From: Diabrotica undecimpunctata | Taxonomy: Eukaryota > Arthropoda > Insecta > Coleoptera > Chrysomelidae | Assembly: GCF_040954645.1 (NCBI RefSeq) | Contig: NC_092806.1 | Coordinates: forward strand, 113,195,231-113,259,230 | Direction: 5' to 3' | Length of the DNA stretch: 64,000 bases | Shown: one piece after another, positions 35,866 to 47,380 of the stretch | Layout of the letters: each line of letters begins with the position of its first letter | Position numbering within the stretch: the first letter of the stretch is position 1 | Translations under genes and position numbers: made by a program | The notes under the pieces: model-generated | Database searches by the model: none | What the model was told of the DNA's origin: nothing | Seen by the model: the letters and a program-made list of their open reading frames with translations, nothing else

Positions 35866-37855
35866 CTTCTTCTTCTTGATGTGCCTATCCGTTACGAACG
35901 TTGGCGATCATCATGGCAATCTTTATCTTATCTGCAGCAGCGCGGAAAAGCTGCACAGATGTTGCATTGAACCAGATTCTGAGGTTCTTTAATCATGTAA
36001 CGATTATTTTCCTACCACATAGGGTATTACTATGGGGGTTGAAAATTGGAGACAGAAATTACGGGGCTATAGATAGGCCAAGCAAAATAAACCGAAACTT
36101 TGGCGAACGGCTACTCAGGGTTTATTTGAGAGCTGGGTCGTGGATAAGTGAAAGGCAAGGAGGTTGGATTGGGGTAACTACAAAAATTAAACAAAAGGGG
36201 TAATTACATGAATCTTCTGGACAAACAAAACACAAGAAGGTTCTCAAGCTATTTAAAATAAGGACGCCGCTTTGAAGAATCTTCCTTACTAAAAGATGGA
36301 TGAAAGAAAAGACTCTTCCTTACTAAAAACACAAAAAGGGGTTAGAAACTTTTCTTAAAAGAAATTAACAAGTTGGTTTAGGGAAAAAATTAAATATTTA
36401 TTGTTGTCTCACCACAAATAGTTACAAATATAAATAATAACAATAAAATACAAAATATCATAAACAAACTTAATATGTCCTATCCGTTTACAAATTCTAG
36501 AAGTTGGAGATGCTACAAGAACTTACAATTGTTACTGGGCGATAATTTGTAGCAGCAATAAATCATTACAAATGAAAAATATCTTTTTAAATAGGACTAT
36601 ACATAAAGGTTAACCTTTTTTTTAAACAAAACAAAAATGTCAATTTATGATTAGGTATTTTCCAAATGTCAAAAAACAAAGCCAGCTGTCAGATGTCAAT
36701 ATTAAATTTTAAAACTGAAAACAATTAATATGACAGCTAAGAGACACACCCTAAGATCTACAATTTTAATTATTACAATTTGTTACAACTGTTATGAAAG
36801 CAATTATTATTAGAAAATATTTATGTTTCCTTTAAAAATCAACACAAAAGAGTTACCTGAATTTTACTAAAATTTCTGGGGTTAGGAACTGGATTTACAC
36901 TCTCTGCCACCCGAACAAATTCATCTCCAAACTGCGGAAATATTCTGAAACGGCGTCTTAGGACAAACAAATTGAGGCTGGAAGTTGTTCACTGGACACA
37001 AACTTTTAAACTCTGCTTCTTTAAAAACTGAAATAGAAACTGGACACAATGGCTACATGTGGTTATCCTTCAAAGTTTTTGTAGACGACACAAATCTCTT
37101 AGATACTTAGAAACATAGAAACAGTGATTACTCTTTCAAAACTGACACATTACATTGAGTATAATTCACCATTTTCAACAAATTTGCCGGCTTCTTGACG
37201 CCGACACCCACAGCGTGTTCTCTTTTCAAAGATTCTCCCAAACCTCCTTAAAACTGTAACTATTAACTGCTCACTACATATTTTCCACAACATAAGACGA
37301 AAAAACACAAAACATTACAAATTTAAAGAAAAATTTGGACCAACACTGAAGCCAGCTGCCCCTGACAGCGGCCTCAGTGAGAGGGATGTAATTCTCTTTC
37401 CCGCAAAACATTTTCTAAGTGAATGTTTATTCCAGACGCAATATTAAGCAGAAAACGATCAAAGAATACCGAGTAAATATGCATCTGTGATATATAAACA
37501 AACTCTAAAATGTGTTTATTATCAACTCGTCGACGCAAAAAGGATTGAAATAACCTTTCGGTGTTTTAGCTACAACCAATATGTTCTTCTTCTTTCTGAA
37601 CCTCGTTTTCCAAATATTTTTTTGCAGGATGGCTTGAAGGAGATCATATCTGGATTCATTTATGCATATGCATTCATATGCATAATATGTCTGAAGAATT
37701 GTAACTTTCGAGATTTGATGGTGGTCAGTACCTCTCGGTTCTTATTCATTCTTCTGAGGACCTCCTCATTTGTGACTCGGTCTGTCCACGGGTTCGTAAG
37801 TATTCTCCGATATAGCCACATCTCAAATGCTTCCAGTTTTCTGCACATATCTTCG
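35866..37855 (-). mobile_element. 5'-truncated LINE with 13-bp target duplication, split by an LTR
   Basis: TTTTTCTAGTCAT flanks the element exactly on both sides (35853-35865 and 37856-37868). The minus strand begins RKLEAFEMWLYRRILTNPW, RVTNEEVLRRMNKNREVL, then GKRGSERRRTYW to about 37579; after the LTR it resumes LKNLRIWFNATSVQLFRA and KIKIAMMIANVRNG with a (GAA)n tail at 35866-35878. Only about 140 codons of the C-terminus are present. It is related to family A but its 3' terminus (ANVRNG) is closer to the LINE ending near 63250. Confidence 0.9.
35996..37574 (+). mobile_element. Probable 1.58-kb solo LTR nested in a LINE
   Basis: The insert starts TGTAACGATTATTTTCC and ends TTTTAGCTACA, TG...CA termini of an LTR. 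It is flanked by ATCA (35992-35995) and ACCA (37575-37578), a 4-bp duplication with one change. The target can be read from the interrupted LINE, where ...ACATATTGGTTAAAG... gives TYWLKNL and predicts ACCA. No gag or pol frame is present. Orientation is assumed from the TGTAACG end. A non-LTR insertion of another kind is possible because no second LTR is seen. Confidence 0.55.
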
Positions 37856-38059
37856 TTTTTCTAGTCATGAACATAATATTTTTCAAGGTTCATAAGATTA
37901 AACTAAAGCAATGATGTACAGTACAGTGCAAAAACAAAACTTATCGAATGTGAAAAAGAATGGCCACTGCAGTATTCGATTCCGCAATGCTTGTCTGTCA
38001 TCTTGTCAATCGTCAATTGTCATGTTGTTCAATATTATGTAATGTGACCTATTAGTGTC

Positions 38060-38580
38060 ACTAGACGTTCCTACTCAATCCGACTGTCACCTTCACGTGG
38101 TGAACCCTGATAACCTGATCAAACCTGAAGATTGTGGTAACCAAACCCAGTGGAAAGCAGAGTCAGGGCAAATGGGAAGACCGAAATAAATGGGCCTTCC
38201 AAGATTAAGGGGTTGGGCCAAAGGTTAGCGACCTCTTCAAATAAATCACGAGGAACTAATCAAATTTACAGTGAGCTTTACAAGAATGGTGATAACGCCC
38301 TGCTACATACACTACATAAACTTTTACTTCTACTAAATGGGACCATGCAGTGTGAATGGTCTTAAGGCGTGATATGATTGTTACGTAAAAAAGGCGTTCA
38401 ACTCCAGTGTGACAACTACAGTGGTATAACACTGTTAACAACTGCTTACAAAATACTAGCAAATATTCCTTACGAAAGGCTACAAGTTTACACAGTGAGT
38501 ATAGTTGGAAAATATCAGGCCAGATTTACTCCAGAAAAATCAGCAATTGACCAGATTCATTAAATAAGAATACACACACA
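38060..38580 (+). pseudogene. LINE reverse transcriptase fragment (domains 0-2)
   Basis: Translations read IYSELYKNGDNALLHTLHKL (about 38258-38320), CDNYSGITLLTTAYKILANI (38408-38467) and IVGKYQARFTPEKSAIDQI (38503-38560), matching the APE-type LINE order AELxK, NYRGITLLxTAYKIxA, GExQAGFRxGKSxxDQI. A stop and a frameshift separate the two blocks. The preceding 200 bases look like a leader but are not identifiable. The RT ends before motif A. Confidence 0.75.
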
Positions 38581-39664
38581 CTCTGAAGGTGTCCATTTTA
38601 CATAAGCTCCTTTGTATTAAAGGTATCGAGAATGTTGCCTTCTACTTGCTTCCTCCGTTTGATCTCATCAATGCTTATGTGTTATAGCTTAGGAGAAATC
38701 CTATAGCTTTTCCTCGAGTAATCCATCCCCATAGCCTTTAATTTTGCTCTTTATATTATATGTCGATATTTATTATCTAGACGTCAGATCCACATCTGAA
38801 GATGTGGATAAAGTAGATACACTTTATATTATTGGCTTATAAATCATAAGACATTTGGTGCCTCTGGTAACTTTATAAATCTCTAATATGAAGTTCAATT
38901 GCCTTATAACTCTCTTATTTTGAGTGTTTTGAAAAGTGACACTGTCAAACTTAATAAGCAGTGATAAAACAATGGAAAGGAGTGGAATCGCTTTCACAGT
39001 GTAGCTCTTGAAGATCTCAGTCAGATAAGAGGAGAAAAGATACAAGCTAGATGTTAACTATTCCATATATTAGCAGAAAAGTTTCGTTTTGTACTTACAA
39101 AACAGCATTAGTTCATCTGCAAGAGGAACACTCTTTTAGAAGGATTTGTAAAGCTCTTTAAATTAAAAGAGAAGGCCAAAAAGTGACTTTTCATGTTTAG
39201 TGCATAATGTATATAATAATGTAAAATGTGACTTACATAAGAAGTAATACAATATCGATGATAATTACAGCAACTAGTGTTACAAAGAATTGGTCATAAA
39301 ATCAAAAATTCACTTTAATCGTACGTATTGGCAGGATTTCAATAACTTATTTAATCCACGTATAACAGATTTAAACAAGTATGGTTAAAATATATATTTC
39401 AACTATAAAGATAATGGTACGAAAAATAGACTATATCATTATTTAGAGCTGCTGTTAATAAAGACACGATAGCGAATATAGTAGCCAACATGATATCCAA
39501 CGATGGAAAATGGTCATGAAACTAGAAGGAGAAGAAGCTGTGTGAAGATTTAATTTATGGTATTGTTATAAGTGGATGTTGATATGGCGTAACCAAATAA
39601 TTAGATGGACATTTCATTGAGTAGCGAGCGGTTTCATTCCTCTTTTCGGGGAAGACATTAAATA
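38581..39664. other. Unassigned DNA, with a possible LINE 3' end
   Basis: No clear gene. 38788-38809 is a near-perfect palindrome (ATCCACATCTGAAGATGTGG plus AT). Near 39455-39540 a weak frame reading KDTIANIVANMISNDGKWS followed by GAAGGAGAAGAAG looks like a LINE C-terminus and tail. Confidence 0.35.
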
Positions 39665-40320
39665 GGATCATTTACATGAAAAGGATCACGATATGATAGA
39701 CTACGATAGATCTAATTTTCGATGACCATAACTTCGAAATGGTCAAAGAGTTTATATCCTATCTAGGGACATCGGATAAAATCAATAACACATCAGAGGA
39801 AATAAAAAGGCGAATCATAATTGCAAACAGTTGTTATGCTCTATCAAAGTACTTAGCTAACAAACGCCTGTTTAAAAAAAACTCGTATAAGAGTGTATAA
39901 AACATGATAGTTCCTGTTCTCAAAACTTAAAAGCCAAAACAGATGAATCCTCCGTACCGGTTTTTGAAGGAAAGATACTACGCAAGATATTCGGAGTGGT
40001 CTGTGAGAACGGAATGTGAAGGCGTAGATATAACTTCGAACTACAGAATATCTTAAAGCATAACTTTGGTGGAAAATATGTTACCAGTATAATCCAGGGA
40101 AACCGTCTGCAGTGGCAGGACATGTAGCCCAGGTCCCGGAATCAAACATAATAAAAGAGATTCTAACAGCACAACCGGTGGAAATGGATAGACGGGCTAA
40201 CACAGGATGCTAAAAGGATCGGTGTTGTCAAGTGGAAAATTCAAGAAAGGGAGAAAGCATAACAGCGAGCAAAGCTTGAGAAGATCGAGGCCCTTTAATA
40301 GCTCTAGTATCATGATGATA
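39665..40320 (+). pseudogene. LINE C-terminal fragment of a further family
   Basis: Frames read FDDHNFEMVKEFIYLGTSD (about 39718), SEEIKRRIIIANSCYALSKY (about 39796), then in shifted frames KILRKIFGVVCENG-type text (about 39970) and a GNRLQWAGHV-type block (about 40105), ending ILTAQPVE...RVGxxRxRW near 40160 and IEAL near 40300. The order (YLG, EIxRRIxxA, LRRIFG, LRWAGHVAR) is the conserved C-terminus of another APE-type LINE. It ends in a (TGA)n-like tail (40310-40325). Confidence 0.65.
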
Positions 40321-40429
40321 ATGATATGAAATGAATAAGAAAAGGAGTAAATGGATAAAGATAAGGGAGTAAATGGATATGTCTGAGAAAAGGTTGTAGT
40401 ATGGAATTTGCAAGGGGAACCACTGCATT

Positions 40430-41549
40430 AAAGACACAAAGTACCTTCAGGGAAAATTACCATGGAATTGACACATCGATTGCAAACCGTTACTAATAGT
40501 GGAGAGGGGAGGCCAAGATTCGCTAGGATAGGGGAAACATATTTATACCACGAGGTCTTGAGACCACCATGTCAAAACATACAAAAACCATATGAAAAAA
40601 TCTTAGAAAGAAAAAATCTAATTTGAGAATATGGATATGGAATATCAGAAGTCTATTTGCGACTGGAAAACTTGACAATGCAATTTAGGAAATAAGAAGA
40701 ATCAAAAAAGATCTACTGGGAATAAGCGAATTAAGATGGCTAGAGTCAAGAACATGTAAAAAGGGCGGTATTGTATTGTATTGTATTATTCCGATAAGAG
40801 CATAGAAGACCCGCATTACCAAAAATGGTGTAGGTATATTAGTAACATCAGAACTGAGAAATTATGTGACCAACTTCTTACCAGTCACGGATAGAATAAT
40901 ATTACTCCAAATAAATACTTAACCATTCAAAACCAATATACTTTAAATATATACCCCAACTTCAGATAGAGAATATAACGATAAAGTTGAAAAGCTCTAT
41001 GATCAAATCCTAGACATCTTACAGAAGTTTGAGAAACATGAAATTTTATATATTATAGGTGACTTCAATCCAAACATTAGAGAAAGTCGACGAGGTCAAA
41101 CCTCAAATTCCTTATGGACTTGTACGACCTAACGATCGAAGACAGAGATTGTAAGAGATAACGACGAAGTCATTGCAGACACCTGGTATAAACTACCCAA
41201 GCGACGACTATATACATGGAAAGCTCTATTTGATGATGGCGGCAGCCCTGGATCTTTAAGAAACCAAATAGATTATTTACTTGTAAGTGAATGCTTCCAA
41301 AATGCTGTCAAAAAAGTCACTACATTTCCAGAAGCAGATATTGGATCGGTTCACCAACCCCCACCAAGAACATCGGAGGACAACTAGAAGATCCAGAGGA
41401 ACTATGGAATGAATTTAAAAACCAAGTTAACAAAATCTCCATAAACAATGATTATAGAAGTAACTCAATCAAGAAAAATCAATGGATGATAGAACACATT
41501 TTGAAACTAATGGAACAAAGTCGACTTATCGATAAAATCGGGTACACGT
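40430..41549 (+). pseudogene. LINE 5' half: leader and APE endonuclease
   Basis: After a leader (40430-40610) the frame reads WIWNIRSLFATGKLDNAI (about 40630), LLGISELRW, GVGILVTSELRNYVTNFLPV (about 40830), ILYIIGDFNPNI (about 41045), TWYKLPKRRLYTWKALFDDG (about 41180), RNQIDYLLVSE and ADIGSVHQPP, then the linker EELWNEFKNQVNKI and NQWMIEHILKLMEQ. IxGDFN and the QIDY/SDHNP blocks are the catalytic endonuclease motifs; the last reads SVHQPP where SDHNPL is usual. The gene is cut by a 2.2-kb insertion at 41550 and continues at 43734. Confidence 0.85.
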
Positions 41550-42250
41550 AAACTCATCACCAATTACCATAAATACCCTCGTACATAGTACAAACTCATC
41601 ACCGCCATAAAAGTAATGTTTTCAAAATAGACCCTAAGAGATTAGTAAACTGATCACTGGCCTACCTGCACCCCGGATCAGGTATAGACCATAAAATCCC
41701 AGCAAACGGCTAGGTTTTGGTAATTTCACAGAATAATCCAAATCAAAATGTCTTAAATGCAACTCCAATTTATTGGTTTTTATTTGGGAATTTCACAAAA
41801 TTCTATTGTATGGGCTACCTGAAATCATGGGAAAAGAAAAATTTCTCTTTATTTGCCCTTGTTTCTTCAACATGGATAGTGAACTGCTAATTGATTACGT
41901 CCTGAGCCAACGCGGACAAAAATGATGGTTATGAATAATTTCAAATTTTAATTGCGAGAAACTCTAAAAAAATCGAATTGCCTTTTGTGAACTTGTGCGA
42001 CGAAAGGGTGTAAGGCTAAATGTCATACAACTGGTAAGTAGAAATTTTATACCGTTTTTGTTTAGTTGTTTCGCCCTGGTTTTCGCGAATCATCCTAATC
42101 AAACAGAAAAAAATCAGCGTAATTAAGTTCTTTAAGTTAACTGTATAAGATGTTTCTTGTAGGCAAGGCATAATATTACTTTGTTGCTGTAGATTACCTT
42201 TTCCGATATTACATTTTGAGATTTCTAATTAAATTGTTAAAGTCACATTG

Positions 42251-42294
<44 letters not shown>
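42251..42294. repeat. (TA)n tract
   Basis: About 22 TA repeats immediately left of a MITE. Confidence 0.95.
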
Positions 42295-42298
<4 letters not shown>

Positions 42299-42655
42299 GG
42301 TATCCAATTAAGTCGGCACCATATGTGAAACCTTTTTTTTTAGTTTTATGAATTTTGTTATATAAAATAATTATGTTACATAAAAAGTTTTGAATGATCT
42401 AAAACCTAGAATACAATGATCAGATATTAATTTTTTTTTAGTTGTATACGCGGTTTGTCAAAAAAAAATGAATTGTGGTATTCTCAAGTCTCAATGAAAT
42501 TCATGTTGTTAAACGAACCGCGTAAATGACTGAAGAATACTAATATCTGATTCTGATGATTGAAGTTCTAGATCATTCAGAACTAGAGAATAATTTTTTT
42601 TTCATAAAACTAAAAATTAAAAAAAAATTTCATATGGTACCGACTTGGACTACAA
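42295..42655. mobile_element. Foldback MITE of about 360 bp
   Basis: TCCAATTAAGTCGGCACCAT at the left is matched by the complement of the right end (TCCAAGTCGGTACCATATG). The arms continue into TTTTTAGTTTTATGAA on both sides, and further blocks (ATCTAAAACCTAGAA with its complement; GAACCGCG/CGCGGTTTG) pair towards the centre. It lies next to a (TA)n tract, like the MITE at 19516. Probably a Tc1/mariner-type MITE. Confidence 0.65.
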
Positions 42656-42900
42656 AACACAACTACATATTTGGGTGTGCAGCCGAAGATAGGACAAAGA
42701 AGTACTCTTTTTAGTCTACCAAGCTTTCGCAAATCTTTATATGCATCATCAGGGTGCTACAATAAACAAAATTAGTACAAATTACACAATAAAAATTATT
42801 TTGTATCTTACACTAATTGAGGTTAGTTGTCATGATGTTTATAAAATGAAATGAACAATTCATCTGACTCCTACAAATAATGGCGAAAACTAACCAAAAA
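42656..42900 (-). mobile_element. Penelope-like terminal fragment with hammerhead-like signature
   Basis: On the minus strand CTGATGA (42752-42746) is followed by a short TGCA...TTGC stem region, then GAAA (42728-42725) and GCTTGGTAGAC. CTGATGA plus GAAA in this arrangement is the conserved core of hammerhead ribozymes, which are known in the terminal repeats of Penelope-like elements. Stem II is weak here, so activity is doubtful. No Penelope RT is present. Confidence 0.5.
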
Positions 42901-43733
42901 ATGTAAAAAAAATTGCTTTTAAAAGCACTCTAATCGTGGGATCTTGTGTCTAACTACTCTAAGTCATTGAAAGATAAAGTACAGGAAACTGTACTTAAGC
43001 ATTTTGATGTATTCTGTCTCAATAAATAAATTGCTGATTCCTTTAAATTTAAAAATTTCCGCCAATGATGCCATAAAATGTAAAGCTTTGCACGTGTAAA
43101 AAATTAAGTTTCCTTCGATTTCAATGCACTAATAGCACACTCAAGTTTTTAGCTTTTCCTATTTTTTAGGTATTTTATATTTACTTCCTGTCCAAAATCG
43201 TCTATTATTTTCAAGATAGTCAAATAACGCCAAAACGGTAAGACTTAGACCGAATGTATGCTTAACAAATTATCTCGAGAATTCAATGATAAATATAAAA
43301 ATGCAATGAAAATCAAATAACGAAGTTGGGACTACTTCCGATATAAACAAAAATAGCACATATTGACAAATATTTTCATTTTAAAGTTCACTATCGAAAT
43401 CCTATGCAACTAAATTTTTAGATCTCAAAACCATTTAGATTGGCAGATACGTCTAATAGGACACACCGTGAGACATATTAATATCTCAGTTAAATTTTAA
43501 AGCAACTTGCTTAAAATAATTTCTGAATTTATTAAATTATCACATGAACGAGAAGTGTAACAGGTAAGAGGCAACCTTTCGCATTAGAAACCAGGCAAAA
43601 ATCCCGGTGATGAGTTTACCTATCTGCGGTGATGAGTTTACCAATCTCCAAAGGATGCTGGTGATCAGTTTACTATATCTCCGAGGGTCTAATAATTTTA
43701 TGGGGGGCTATATAGTGATGAGTTCGTACACGT

Positions 43734-44880
43734 CCATAAAATCGAATGAAACACAATAAAGACATCTACACAGACGATTTAAAAGGGAGATAAAATTAGC
43801 CAAAGAAAAATGGATGGGAGAAAGGTGCGAGGAAATTAAGGATGTGATATCTAGGCACGAATTTTTTAATGTGCACAATAACGTAAAAAAAATAAGCAAC
43901 ATAATTATAAAACAAGTTCCCTTTGTACTAGTTGACAATAACAACAAAAGTATTGTAAATGAGAACGAAATAAGTAGAAAATGGCAACTGTATATATCAG
44001 AGTTGTTTGAAGATGACAGAAATAGTACTACCGAATCCTACCAAAATTATTGTACTGACGGACCAGAGATTATGAAATCAGAGGTAGAACACGCTTTAAA
44101 AAAATGATAAAATGACGAGAGTTTGTGGTCCAGATGATACACCAACTGATTTGCTAACGCTAATAGATGAAGATACTATAAAAATACTAGTAAAAGCACA
44201 TAAAAGTAGATTTTGAATGCAATATATAACACTGAAGTGATTCATACAGACTGGCTCAAATCCATCTTTGTTACACTAAAAAACACAATACTAGAAAATG
44301 CTGAGAATATCGATTAATTAGCGTAATAAACCACTCTCTTAATATTTTCCGAAGAATACTCCACAACAGAATTATTAACTCCTATTACAAAAATGCCGTG
44401 ATTAAAAATGCATGTAAAATTAATGCAAATGATAAAAATATAAGAATAGATGACAAAGATATTCGTGTCATTAAAAATCTGTACTTAAATCAAACCACTA
44501 TCATAAAAATTGGAAATAATTACAGAGCGACAACCATATGTAATCAAATTCAACGGGGAACTACTTGTTATAATAATTAGATAAGCTACGATACAGTAAT
44601 TCTGCCAGAAATTATTAGAGCTCTCCAAATTCCTCTTGATTGTATTTACAAAGTAGGAGGGGAAATGGACATTAAAATAAACTTAAACAAAAACAAATTT
44701 TTATATATGTTAAAAAATATATATGTATTTAGGAACTGTTGTAACAGACCAACAAGATCCAGATAAAGAAACAAAACGAAGAGTAGCAATTACTAAGACT
44801 ACGTTTATTAGAGTAAAGTCATTTCTTTGCAATAATTATCTGTTTAAAACTAATGCAAATAATGGTTAAGTGCTATACCA
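43734..44880 (+). pseudogene. LINE 3' half: linker and reverse transcriptase, continuing 40430-41549
   Basis: The frame resumes RRFKREIKLAKEKWMGERCE (about 43773), NVHNNVKKISNII, RKWQLYISELFEDDRN (about 43976), IMKSEVEHALKK, then in broken frames VCGPDDTPTDLL, HTDWLKSIFVTLK (about 44245) and DIRVIKNLYLNQTTIIKIG (about 44459), and finally YLGTVVTDQQDPDKETKRRV (about 44727) and KTTFIRVKSFLCNN. Excising 41550-43733 puts the first block in the same frame as the upstream half. Motif C and most of the palm are lost or unreadable between 44580 and 44700. It ends without a recognisable tail near 44880. Confidence 0.8.
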
Positions 44881-44930
44881 AAAGAGGTAAATTTTGAAAA
44901 TGTTTGTTTAAACCTTTATTGGGTAAATTA

Positions 44931-44936
44931 TTTATT
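44931..44936 (-). promoter_or_regulatory. Candidate polyadenylation signal (AATAAA)
   Basis: AATAAA on the minus strand 62 bases past the stop at 44998; another lies at 44915-44920. Either fits the 3' end of the DUF7869-type gene, though such hexamers are common in AT-rich DNA. Confidence 0.35.
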
Positions 44937-44997
44937 TATAATATGAAACGATAAAATAATAGAAGATTGCCAAAAATATCTTTTCACTAAGCAAGTT

Positions 44998-47380
44998 TCA
45001 CTCATAATCAGAGTCCAGCACTGCTGTATCTTCCATGTCTTCGCCAAACTTAATTTGCTGCGATGCCGACTCCAATGTTTCAGTTTTTTCTTGAAAACCT
45101 TCTTCAGACGCTTCGTTGGCGGTCTTAGTTTTTAATTTTTTCTTATGTTCATTGGGAAGGTTGTTGTAGAACTCGTGGTAAACCGGTGGAATAAAATCGA
45201 GAAGTTTTTAAATATTGTCCCATTTCAATTTATTGATTTTTATCGGCTGAGCGTTAAGATTTTTTTTAAACACATTTTCCATGGTAATAGTAGGACGTCC
45301 AGCTCCTTTTTGTACACATACACATGTAAAAAATAAAAACTCTCCATTTAATGTTTCCTTAAAAGAAAACGAAAATGTTTCGGAAGATTTTTCATACAAA
45401 AAGTACCGCACTGGTCTCCATTTAAAAAGAACACCTTTACTGTCTTTTTTGAGATCACTTATAACTTTGTTTATTGTTTCAAAACTGTAAAAGTTTTCTT
45501 GATTCATTCGGTGTACATTAAACTTTTTGCAAGCTGATTGAATTAGCTGGGCCCAGTGCTCTGGAATAAATACCTGTGGATTCTTACGCTTCACTTTTTC
45601 AATTATACCAAAATCTCTATCGCACTCCATAAATGTATGGCCTGGTTCCAAAAACTTGTGATGAATCTCTTGAATATGAGTAGATTTAACCAAGAACATA
45701 AACAGCTTTACAATGTTTTTATTTTTGTTCTGTCCACCACAGCAATCGCTATATGCGATGATCTTGGTAACACATTTAGAGAGTACGTTATTTGCAAAAT
45801 GAATGAAGCACGAACCAATTTCTTGAGATCCCTTGCTTGAAATGGATTCATCCCAGATGTACATTTCTGATCTTCCTGTGGTTACATTGTGAACACAAAA
45901 ATTATACGTTCAAATCTGTCGCAAATAAAACGTTTTGGAAGTAGTTATTAAGGGAGTGGGAAGGGTTTGCTGAAGATCAAAACAGATTACGATGCTTTGT
46001 ATTTTTCACTATCTTGTTTTTTCATTGTTTCAGCCATCTTTGCTTTCCGTTGCTTTCTCTTGATCAAATTTGGCTATTTTTACTTTTTCTGCATCTGCTG
46101 AATATTCTATAATATTTCTATAGGCGTCACATCTACTGCATGTATCTGAGTTTGGCCTATGAAATCTTAGGTTAAATGCCGTATTAAAAATATGTCTATA
46201 ATATGAGAGTTTCACTGGATCCTCATGTAGTTCCTCACATTGTTGAACATATAACTGGTACATTTTGTTCAAATTCAAATCTGGTGCCAAGTATCTTGTG
46301 TTCAAATTTGAATTTTTTGAATAATGACATATATTTTGGGAATTTGGCTATATGCTCAATAACACTATTACGTTTCTATGGATTCATTCTTTTAGTAGAT
46401 TGTTGCCCTCTTCGATCTTTTTCGCATACACCAACCTGATCAGTTTTCTTACAAACAGTTCTAAATCTTTTATTGCTTATGTTTAATGTTCGAAGAAAGA
46501 ACAGTTTGCAGACTCGTTTATTTAAAAGAAATATCTCTGTGCTGTAGCTTTTATTTTTTTCTGTCAATTTTGATCTAGCTACATTCTTCTTTTTTATACA
46601 GGAAGATAAAAAGGAATTTTGAAGATCATATGATGCCAGTTTGTAAAAGCTTTTGAACAACTGAATTCGTTTTTCTTCCGAGATGTTTTCGTTGCATTTA
46701 TACCTGCAGTTATGGTTGTATTCCTGGACAGATCGTGCAGCATGGTTTTTCCCTTTATGAGCCACATATGCCATTCCAGTATTACGTAATTTTTTTTTTT
46801 TTTGTTAATTTTCCATTTGCTTTCATTTCTGCTCTTTTTACGTGTTTTTTTGAAGTTTACATTTTCTGACGATAAGGATTCTTCTGATGATAATGAACTA
46901 CCTGGGTTAAATTCACTTTCTTCATCTGTTTCAAACGGATCGACGTTCTCTGAAACAAAACGTACCGATTACCAAATTGGTTTAAAAGTAATATTGTTAA
47001 AAAATTAAAAGTGAAAGTCCCAGTGGCTGGCTGTATACCGTAGTTTTAAATTTAAAGTATTTTATTTTAGAGAATTAAAAACTTAGTTTATTACGTCTTC
47101 GGGTATATATCGGGTATATATTTTATTAAAAAACTTTTAAAATACTGCTAAGATATTTAAATAATACTACAACAGACGACGGTAAAAAAATTAAATTTTA
47201 TTTATGTATTAAAAGCGGCACGATGTAGCCGTAAACACAATCATAATAAAAGATGTACAATCAATAACGTTAATTTTAAGGTTAGCTCAAAACAACAACA
47301 TACTCAGTCCGAATTGAACTCTCATTTTAAAACTTAATAAATAAAACCTACTTACCTTCACTGCCACTGCTATAATACAT
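44998..47380 (-). pseudogene. Two-exon DUF7869-type transposase-like gene, disrupted
   Basis: Exon 1 (47380-47356) encodes MYYSSGSE and ends at a GTAAGT donor. Exon 2 starts at 46949 after TTTTGTTTCAG, in matching phase, with an acidic Ser-rich start (DPFETDEESEFNP). Then come AYVAHKGKNHAARSV, NENISEEKRIQLFKSFYKLA, KRVCKLFFLRTLNIS, HIAKFPKYMS, LRFHRPNSDTCSRCD, FDLQQTLPTP, YNFCVHNVTTGRSEMYIWDE, AYSDCCGGQNKN, EPGHTFMECDRDFGIIEK and a C-terminus ending LDSDYE. These blocks recur in arthropod proteins labelled DUF7869, thought to be of transposon origin; GGQN and the GHT-x-ME-x-D-x5-IEK block suggest an RNase H-fold nuclease (inference). Damage: a frameshift at a 14-A run (46803-46790), at least two more frameshifts, and in-frame stops (after MNP, in RQI.TYN, after KWDNI). 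Confidence 0.75.
46950..47355 (-). other. Intron of the DUF7869-type gene
   Basis: It starts with GTAAGTAGG after the 25-nt exon 1 CDS and ends TTTTGTTTCAG before exon 2. Exon 1 ends in phase 1 and exon 2 supplies AG to complete a Glu codon, so the frame is continuous. 406 bp. Confidence 0.6.

Larger units (their letters stand above)
41550..43725. mobile_element. 2176-bp TIR element, probably non-autonomous MULE-like or hAT-like
   Basis: The element is flanked by GTACACGT on both sides (41542-41549, 43726-43733), an 8-bp target duplication. It begins AAACTCATCACC and ends with the complement of GAACTCATCACT. The same 12-14-bp motif recurs as subterminal repeats at both ends: GTAAACTCATCACC-type copies at about 41549, 41591 and 41645, and GGTGATGAGTTTAC-type copies at about 43607, 43630 and 43659. 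It contains no transposase but carries a (TA)n tract, a MITE and a Penelope-like piece. Its last 400 bp match, in reverse, 50578-50770 beside a MULE transposase pseudogene. Confidence 0.85.

Noticed and set aside
36021..36203. Frame at 35901-36203 as a protein
   Set aside because: Its first third is antisense to a LINE tail and the remainder lies in the probable LTR; there is no coding family match.
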